Position numbers and translations under genes: made by a program. From Hydractinia symbiolongicarpus (Eukaryota > Cnidaria > Hydrozoa > Anthoathecata > Hydractiniidae), in assembly GCF_029227915.1 (NCBI RefSeq), contig NC_079876.1, positions 36,189,828 to 36,253,827 of the forward strand: DNA of 64,000 nt, read 5' to 3'. Each line of letters starts with the position of its first letter. Within the stretch, counting starts at the first letter, position 1. Positions 57,017 through 64,000 of the stretch are shown piece by piece. The notes beneath the pieces were generated by a model. That model saw nothing but the letters and a program-made list of their open reading frames with translations. It was not told the DNA's origin and did no database searches.

Positions 57017-57096
57017 AATCCCGGGTCTCGGCATTTTATCACTGCCCAGCAGGGCGGTTTGAGGTGGTGAATGCAAGCAGCCGTAGCACTTTTCTT
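55934..57096. repeat. Unit 49
   Basis: Gly 56008-56078 (-), Thr 56195-56267, Ser(AGA) 56326-56407, Glu 56505-56576, Cys 56653-56724, Ser(TGA) 56799-56880, Phe 56961-57033. Shares the TTTGCCAGG marker with unit 2. Cys has C61 to A, breaking the conserved G53-C61 pair. Confidence 0.95.
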
Positions 57097-58128
57097 CAGC
57101 TATGTTTTTTTATTTATTTTCCTTCCTTTCTTTCTAACGGAGGGTATTTTCAGGTGTAGGTAAAACACGATGCATTGGCGGAGAATCGAACCCCGGTCTC
57201 CCGCGTGGCAGGCGAGAATTCTACCACTGAACCACCAATGCGTTACTACTCATTTCCAAAATTTCCGAGTGACAGTGTATCACGTCCCGGTGTGTTAGTA
57301 GCCTTAACGGCATTTCAGACGTGTGATATTGAGATTTTCAAAATCTCCCAACAGGCAGGCGCTGTGGCTTAGCGGTTAAAGCGCCTGTCTAGTAAACAGG
57401 AGATCCCCGGTTCAAATCCGGGCAGTGCCTTTAGCAGTAATGTTGTGCTTTCTGGTCGGCCTTGTGGCAATGGCCAGCGGTTTGTCAGGCTGCGATGGCC
57501 GAGTGGTTAAGGCGTTTGACTAGAAATCAAATGGGATCTTCCCGCGTAGGTTCGAATCCTACTCGCAGCGGACGCAAAAAGGTGTTTTTGACACGAACAG
57601 AAAGACAGAGCTAGTTCAAATTGTCAGAAAAAGCATGACATCTAAATTACTTAGTGGTGCGAATGTGTCCCGCATGGTCTAGTGGTTAGGATTTCTGGTT
57701 TTCACCCAGGCGGCCCGGGTTCGATTCCCGGTGCGGGAAGTGTACATTTTTTAAGTTAAGTTGCTCTCTCACGCGTTGATGTTATATACCCTGTGCGTGG
57801 ATTCCGTCCTTGGCTGGGGATATAGCTCAGTGGTAGAGCATTCGACTGCAGATCGAGAGGTCCCTGGTTCAAACCCGGGTGTGCCCTACTAGTTGGCTTT
57901 TTGTCCTCTTCGGCACCTGAGTGGTGAGCTGGTGAATTATTCTGGTTACCCAGCAATTTCTGCTGCGATGGCCGAGTGGTTAAGGCGTTAGACTTGAAAT
58001 CTAATGGGATCTTCCCGCGTAGGTTCGAACCCTACTCGCAGCGAATCTACAAACATTCTTTTTGATCTGGTCAAGTGTCTATCACAACGTACAGACCTTT
58101 GCCATGTGATAGAATTGATCATGGCCGA

Positions 58129-58179
<51 letters not shown>

Positions 58180-58259
58180 AATCCCGGGTCTCGGCATTTT
58201 ATCACTGCCCAGCAGGGCGGTTTGAGGTGGTGAATGCAAGCAGCCGTAGCACTTTTCTT
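57097..58259. repeat. Unit 50
   Basis: Gly 57171-57241 (-), Thr 57358-57430, Ser(AGA) 57489-57570, Glu 57668-57739, Cys 57816-57887, Ser(TGA) 57962-58043, Phe 58124-58196. Gly GAGAATC marker as in unit 3. Cys has C69 to G (also unit 39). Confidence 0.95.
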
Positions 58260-59291
58260 CAGCTATGTTTTTTTATTTATTTTCCTTCCTTTCTTTTTTA
58301 CGGAGGGTATTTTCAGGTGTAGGTAAAACACGATGCATTGGCGGGGAATCGAACCCCGGTCTCCCGCGTGGCAGGCGAGAATTCTACCACTGAACCACCA
58401 ATGCGTTACTACTCATTTCCAAAATTTCCGAGTGACAGTGTATCACGTCCCGGTGTGTTAGTAGCCTTAACGGCATTTCAGACGTGTGATATTGAGATTT
58501 TCAAAATCTCCCAACAGGCAGGCGCTGTGGCTTAGCGGTTAAAGCGCCTGTCTAGTAAACAGGAGATCCCTGGTTCAAATCCGGGCAGTGCCTTTAGCAG
58601 TAATGTTGTGCTTTCTGGTCGGCCTTGTGGCAATGGCCAGCGGTTTGTCAGGCTGCGATGGCCGAGTGGTTAAGGCGTTTGACTAGAAATCAAATGGGAT
58701 CTTCCCGCGTAGGTTCGAATCCTACTCGCAGCGGACGCAAAAAGGTGTTTTTGACACGAACAGAAAGACAGAGCTAGTTCAAATTGTCAGAAAAAGCATG
58801 ACATCTAAATTACTTAGTGGTGCGAATGTGTCCCGCATGGTCTAGTGGTTAGGATTTCTGGTTTTCACCCAGGCGGCCCGGGTTCGATTCCCGGTGCGGG
58901 AAGTGTACATTTTTTAAGTTAAGTTGCTCTCTCACGCGTTGATGTTATATACCCTGTGCGTGGATTCCGTCCTTGGCTGGGGATATAGCTCAGTGGTAGA
59001 GCATTCGACTGCAGATCGAGAGGTCCCTGGTTCAAACCCGGGTGTCCCCTACTAGTTGGCTTTTTGTCCTCTTCGGCACCTGAGTGGTGAGCTGGTGAAT
59101 TATTCTGGTTACCCAGCAATTTCTGCTGCGATGGCCGAGTGGTTAAGGCGTTAGACTTGAAATCTAATGGGATCTTCCCGCGTAGGTTCGAACCCTACTC
59201 GCAGCGAATCTACAAACATTCTTTTTGATCTGGTCAAGTGTCTATCACAACGTACAGACCTTTGCCATGTGATAGAATTGATCATGGCCGA

Positions 59292-59342
<51 letters not shown>

Positions 59343-59422
59343 AATCCCGGGTCTCGGCATTTTATCACTGCCCAGCAGGGCGGTTTGAGGTGGTGAATGC
59401 AAGCAGCCGTAGCACTTTTCTT
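58260..59422. repeat. Unit 51
   Basis: Gly 58334-58404 (-), Thr 58521-58593, Ser(AGA) 58652-58733, Glu 58831-58902, Cys 58979-59050, Ser(TGA) 59125-59206, Phe 59287-59359. Thr T stem CCTGG as in unit 4; all else consensus. Confidence 0.95.
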
Positions 59423-60455
59423 CAGCTATGTTTTTTTATTTATTTTCCTTCCTTTCTTTTTTACGGAGGGTATTTTCAGGTGTAGGTAAAACACGATGCA
59501 TTGGCGGGGAATCGAACCCCGGTCTCCCGCGTGGCAGGCGAGAATTCTACCACTGAACCACCAATGCGTTACTACTCATTTCCAAAATTTCCGAGTGACA
59601 GTGTATCACGTCCCGGTGTGTTAGTAGCCTTAACGGCATTTCAGACGTGTGATATTGAGATTTTCAAAATCTCCCAACAGGCAGGCACTGTGGCTTAGCG
59701 GTTAAAGCGCCTGTCTAGTAAACAGGAGATCCCCGGTTCAAATCCGGGCAGTTCCTTTAGCAGTAATGTTGTGCTTTCTGGTCGGCCTTGTGGCAATGGC
59801 CAGCGGTTTGTTAGGCTGCCATGGCCGAGTGGTTAAGGCGTTTGACTAGAAATCAAATGGGATCTTCCCGCGTAGGTTCGAATCCTACTCGCAGCGGACG
59901 CAAAATGGTGTTTTTGACACGAACAGAAAGACAGAGCTAGTTCAAATTGTCAGAAAAAGCATGACATCTAAATTACTTAGTGGTGCGAATGTGTCCCGCA
60001 TGGTCTAGTGGTTAGGATTTCTGGTTTTCACCCAGGCGGCCCGGGTTCGATTCCCGGTGCGGGAAGTGTACATTTTTTAAGTTAAGTTGCTCTCTCACGC
60101 GTTGATGTTATATACCCTGTGCGTGGATTCCGTCCTTGTCTGGGGATATAGCTCAGTGGTAGAGCATTCGACTGCAGATCGAGAGGTCCCTGGTTCAAAC
60201 CCGGGTGTCCCCTACTAGTTTGCTTTTTGTCCTTTTCGGCACCTGAGTGGTGAGCTGGTGAATTATTCTGGTTACCCAGCAATTTCTGCTGCGATGGCCG
60301 AGTGGTTAAGGCGTTAGACTTGAAATCTAATGGGATCTTCCCGCGTAGGTTTGAACCCTACTCGCAGCGAATCTACAAACATTCTTTTTGATCTGGTCAA
60401 GTGTCTATCACAACGTACAGACCTTTGCCATGTGATAGAATTGATCATGGCCGAA

Positions 60456-60505
<50 letters not shown>

Positions 60506-60585
60506 AATCCCGGGTCTCGGCATTTTATCACTGCCCAGCAGGGCGGTTTGAGGTGGTGAATGCAAGCAGCCGTAGCACTTTTCTT
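59423..60585. repeat. Unit 52
   Basis: Gly 59497-59567 (-), Thr 59684-59756, Ser(AGA) 59815-59896, Glu 59994-60065, Cys 60142-60213, Ser(TGA) 60288-60369, Phe 60450-60522. Thr GGCACTG as in unit 5 but with G70 to T; Ser(AGA) has G6 to C; Ser(TGA) has C56 to T (60352); Phe has G6 to A. Confidence 0.95.
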
Positions 60586-61617
60586 CAGCTATGTTTTTTT
60601 ATTTATTTTCCTTCCTTTCTTTTTTACGGAGGGTATTTTCAGGTGTAGGTAAAACACGATGCATTGGCGGGGAATCGAACCCCGGTCTCCCGCGTGGCAG
60701 GCGAGAATTCTACCACTGAACCGCCAATGCGTTACTACTCTTTTCCAAAATTTCCGAGTGACAGTGTATCACGTCCCGGTGTGTTAGTAGCCTTAACGGC
60801 ATTTCAGACGTGTGATATTGAGATTTTCAAAATCTCCCAACAGGCAGGCGCTGTGGCTTAGCGGTTAAAGCGCCTGTCTAGTAAACAGGAGATCCCCGGT
60901 TCAAATCCGGGCAGTGCCTTTAGCAGTAATGTTGTGCTTTCTGGTCGGCCTTGTGGCAATGGCCAGCGGTTTGTCAGGCTGCGATGGCCGAGTGGTTAAG
61001 GCGTTTGACTAGAAATCAAATGGGATCTTCCCGCGTAGGTTCGAATCCTACTCGCAGCGGACGCAAAAAGGTGTTTTTGACACGAACAGAAAGACAGAGC
61101 TAGTTCAAATTGTCAGAAAAAGCATGACATCTAAATTACTTAGTGGTGCGAATGTGTCCCGCATGGTCTAGTGGTTAGGATTTCTGGTTTTCACCCAGGC
61201 GGCCCGGGTTCGATTCCCGGTGCGGGAAGTGTACATTTTTTAAGTTAATTTGCTCTCTCACGCGTTGATGTTATATACCCTGTGCGTGGATTCCGTCCTT
61301 GGCTGGGGATATAGCTCAGTGGTAGAGCATTCGACTGCAGATCGAGAGGTCCCTGGTTCAAACCCGGGTGTCCCCTACTAGTTGGCTTTTTGTCCTCTTC
61401 GGCACCTGAGTGGTGAGCTGGTGAATTATTCTGGTTACCCAGCAATTTCTGCTGCGATGGCCGAGTGGTTAAGGCGTTAGACTTGAATTCTAATGGGATC
61501 TTCCCGCGTAGGTTTGAACCCTACTCGCAGCGAATCTACAAACAATCTTTTTGATCTGGTCAAGTGTCTATCACAACGTACAGACCTTTGCCATGTGATA
61601 GAATTGATCATGGCCGA

Positions 61618-61668
<51 letters not shown>

Positions 61669-61748
61669 AATCCCGGGTCTCGGCATTTTATCACTGCCCA
61701 GCAGGGCGGTTTGAGGTGGTGAATGCAAGCAGCCGTAGCACTTTTCTT
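60586..61748. repeat. Unit 53
   Basis: Gly 60660-60730 (-), Thr 60847-60919, Ser(AGA) 60978-61059, Glu 61157-61228, Cys 61305-61376, Ser(TGA) 61451-61532, Phe 61613-61685. Gly has T8 to C; Ser(TGA) has C56 to T (61515, shared with unit 52) and A38 to T. Confidence 0.95.
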
Positions 61749-62791
61749 CAGCTATGTTTTTTTATATATTTTCTTCCCTTTCTTTTTTACGGAGGGTATT
61801 TTCAGGTGTAGGTAAAACACGATGCATTGGCGGGGAATCGAACCCCGGTCTCCCGCGTGGCAGGCGAGAATTCTACCACTGAACCGCCAATGCGTTTCTA
61901 CTCATTTCCAAAATTTCCGAGTGACAGTGTATCACGTCCCGGTGTGTTAGTAGCCTTAACGGCATTTCAGACGTGTGATATTGAGATTTTCAAAATCTCC
62001 CAACAGGCAGGCGCTGTGGCTTAGCGGTTAAAGCGCCTGTCTAGTAAACAGGAGATCCCCGGTTCAAATCCGGGCAGTGCCTTTAGCAGTAATGTTGTGC
62101 TTTCTGGTCGGCCTTGTGGCAATGGCCAGCGGTTTGTCAGGCTGCGATGGCCGAGTGGTTAAGGCGTTTGACTAGAAATCAAATGGGATCTTCCCGCGTA
62201 GGTTCGAATCCTACTCGCAGCGGACGCAAAAAGGTGTTTTTGACACGAACAGAAAGACAGAGCTAGTTCAAATTGTCAGAAAAAGCATGACATCTAAATT
62301 ACTTAGTGGTGCGAATGTGTCCCGCATGGTCTAGTGGTTAGGATTTCTGGTTTTCACCCAGGCGGCCCGGGTTCGATTCCCGGTGCGGGAAGTGTACATT
62401 TTTTAAGTTAAGTTGCTCTCTCACGCGTTGATGTTATATACCCTGTGCGTGGATTCCGTCCTTGGCTGGGGATATAGCTCAGTGGTAGAGCATTCGACTG
62501 CAGATCGAGAGGTCCCTGGTTCAAACCCGGGTGTCCCCTACTAGTTGGCTTTTTGTCCTCTTCGGCACCTGAGTGGTGAGCTGGTGAATTATTCTGGTTA
62601 CCCAGCAATTTCTGCTGCGATGGCCGAGTGGTTAAGGCGTTTACCTTGAAATCTAATGGGATCTTTCCGCGTAGGTTCGAACCCTACTCGCAGCGAATCT
62701 ACAAACATTCTTTTTGATCTGGTCAAGTGTCTATCACAACGTACAGACCTTTGCCATGTGATAAAATTGATCATGGCCGAGATAGCTCAGG

Positions 62792-62831
<40 letters not shown>

Positions 62832-62911
62832 AATCCCGGGTCTCGGCATTTTATCACTGCCCAGCAGGGCGGTTTGAGGTGGTGAATGCAAGCAGCCGTA
62901 TCACTTTTCTT
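61749..62911. repeat. Unit 54
   Basis: Gly 61823-61893 (-), Thr 62010-62082, Ser(AGA) 62141-62222, Glu 62320-62391, Cys 62468-62539, Ser(TGA) 62614-62695, Phe 62776-62848. Gly has T8 to C; Ser(TGA) has three adjacent changes in the anticodon stem; Phe has a D-loop T to G. Confidence 0.95.
62614..62695 (+). pseudogene. tRNA-Ser(TGA) with disrupted anticodon stem (unit 54)
   Basis: Three adjacent changes at 62642-62644 turn TTAGA into TTTAC opposite TCTAA, breaking three of five anticodon-stem pairs; a variable-arm C is also T. The TGA anticodon itself remains. Confidence 0.7.
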
Positions 62912-63943
62912 CATCTATGTTTTTTTATTTATTTTCCTTCCTTTCTTTTTTACGGAGGGTATTTTCAGGTGTAGGTAAAACACGATGCATTGGCGGGGAA
63001 TCGAACCCCGGTCTCCCGCGTGGCAGGCGAGAATTCTACCACTGAACCGCCAATGCGTTACTACTCATTTCCAAAATTTCCGAGTGACAGTGTATCACGT
63101 CCCGGTGTGTTAGTAGCCTTAACGGCATTTCAGACGTGTGATATTGAGATTTTCAAAATCTCCCAACAGGCAGGCGCTGTGGCTTAGCGGTTAAAGCGCC
63201 TGTCTAGTAAACAGGAGATCCCCGGTTCAAATCTGGGCAGTGCCTTTAGCAGTAATGTTGTGCTTTCTGGTCGGCCTTGTGGCAATGGCCAGCGGTTTGT
63301 CAGGCTGCGATGGCCGAGTGGTTAAGGCGTTTGACTAGAAATCAAATGGGATCTTCCCGCGTAGGTTCGAATCCTACTCGCAGCGGACGCAAAAAGGTGT
63401 TTTTGACACGAACAGAAAGACAGAGCTAGTTCAAATTGTCAGAAAAAGCATGACATCTAAATTACTTAGTGGTGCGAATGTGTCCCGCATGGTCTAGTGG
63501 TTAGGATTTCTGGTTTTCACCCAGGCGGCCCGGGTTCGATTCCCGGTGCGGGAAGTGTACATTTTTTAAGTTAAGTTGCTCTCTCACGCGTTGATGTTAT
63601 ATACCCTGTGCGTGGATTCCGTCCTTGGCTGGGGATATAGCTCAGTGGTAGAGCATTCGACTGCAGATCGAGAGGTCCCTGGTTCAAACCCGGGTGTCCC
63701 CTACTAGTTGGCTTTTTGTCCTCTTCGGCACCTGAGTGGTGAGCTGGTGAATTATTCTGGTTACCCAGCAATTTCTGCTGCGATGGCCGAGTGGTTAAGG
63801 CGTTAGACTTGAAATCTAATGGGATCTTCCCGCGTAGGTTCCAACCCTACTCGCAGCGAATCTACAAACATTCTTTTTGATCTGGTCAAGTGTCTATCAC
63901 AACGTACAGACCTTTGCCATGTGATAGAATTGATCATGGCCGA

Positions 63944-63994
<51 letters not shown>

Positions 63995-64000
63995 AATCCC
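62912..64000. repeat. Unit 55, cut by the window end
   Basis: Gly 62986-63056 (-), Thr 63173-63245, Ser(AGA) 63304-63385, Glu 63483-63554, Cys 63631-63702, Ser(TGA) 63777-63858, Phe 63939-64000 (first 62 bases only). Gly has T8 to C; Thr has a T-stem wobble; Ser(TGA) has a T-loop G57 to C. Confidence 0.95.
63939..64000 (+). tRNA. tRNA-Phe(GAA), partial at window end
   Basis: The first 62 of 73 bases are present and match consensus up to CAATCCC of the T arm; the rest lies beyond the window. Confidence 0.93.

Larger units (their letters stand above)
1..64000. repeat. Tandem array of a 1,163-bp seven-tRNA unit, about 55 copies
   Basis: The same block recurs every 1,163 bp across the whole window with only scattered substitutions and small indels. 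Unit phase is set at the spacer motif CAGCTATG (first at base 1, then 1164, 2327 and so on). Most units are 1,162-1,164 bp; exceptions are unit 12 (1,156), unit 30 (1,158), unit 25 (about 843) and unit 40 (1,609). About 45% of each unit is mature tRNA sequence (525 of 1,163 bases). Gene order and strand are the same in every unit except the rearranged units 25 and 40. Gene offsets from the unit's first base: Gly 74-144 (-), Thr 261-333, Ser(AGA) 392-473, Glu 571-642, Cys 719-790, Ser(TGA) 865-946, Phe 1027-1099. The array runs off both ends of the window, so its true size is unknown. Precedents for tandem tRNA repeats exist in several eukaryotes, but this gene set is not one I recognise. Confidence 0.98.

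Noticed and set aside
1-64000. Bacterial, plastid or phage tRNA cluster
   Set aside because: Anticodons AGA (Ser) and AGT (Thr), no encoded CCA and T-run Pol III terminators all point to a eukaryotic nucleus.
1-64000. CRISPR array or tRNA-derived SINE cluster
   Set aside because: The unit is over 1 kb with seven different genes and conserved spacers; there is no short repeat-spacer pattern, poly-A tail or target-site duplication.
1-64000. Array as a pure assembly artefact
   Set aside because: Units differ by private substitutions, indels and rearrangements, which a collapsed or looped assembly of one unit would not create. Exact copy number and unit order still need long-read confirmation.

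Overview
The window is one uninterrupted tandem array of nuclear, eukaryotic-type tRNA genes, with no convincing protein-coding gene. A unit of 1,163 bp repeats about 55 times from base 1 to base 64000, and neither edge of the array is inside the window. Each unit holds seven intronless tRNA genes: Gly(GCC) on the minus strand, then Thr(AGT), Ser(AGA), Glu(TTC), Cys(GCA), Ser(TGA) and Phe(GAA) on the plus strand. By hand count there are 387 tRNA loci (Gly 55, Thr 55, Ser-AGA 56, Glu 55, Cys 56, Ser-TGA 55, Phe 55), including a few fragments.

The host is a eukaryote and most likely an animal. A34 anticodons (AGT, AGA) are used, CCA is not encoded, box A and box B internal promoters are intact in the consensus, and most genes are followed by short T runs of the RNA polymerase III terminator type. 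The gene bodies resemble metazoan tRNAs; I cannot name the species. Large tandem tRNA clusters are known in, for example, Xenopus, zebrafish and Entamoeba, but I do not recognise this seven-gene combination.

Layout of a unit (numbering of unit 1): 1-60 T/pyrimidine-rich spacer; 75-145 Gly (-); 146-261 divergent spacer with a perfect palindrome; 262-334 Thr; 335-392 linker without a T4 terminator; 393-474 Ser(AGA); 572-643 Glu; 720-791 Cys; 866-947 Ser(TGA); 1028-1100 Phe; 1101-1163 tail. Gly and Thr diverge; Phe and the next unit's Gly converge. The longest consensus spacer is 137 bp, so no stretch over 300 bases lacks a gene.

The interest lies in how copies differ. Units 34 and 35 carry a Glu tRNA whose anticodon is changed to TGC (Ala), and unit 36 carries a Phe tRNA with AAA. 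Unit 40 is expanded by 446 bp through an exchange between the two serine tRNA genes. Unit 25 has lost 319 bp in two deletions. Units 1-5 and 48-52 share an ordered series of rare variants, evidence of a multi-unit duplication. Neighbouring units often share private mutations, including damaging ones, the pattern expected of concerted evolution by unequal exchange. Many individual copies carry stem mismatches or promoter lesions and may be non-functional, while the consensus of all seven genes is sound.
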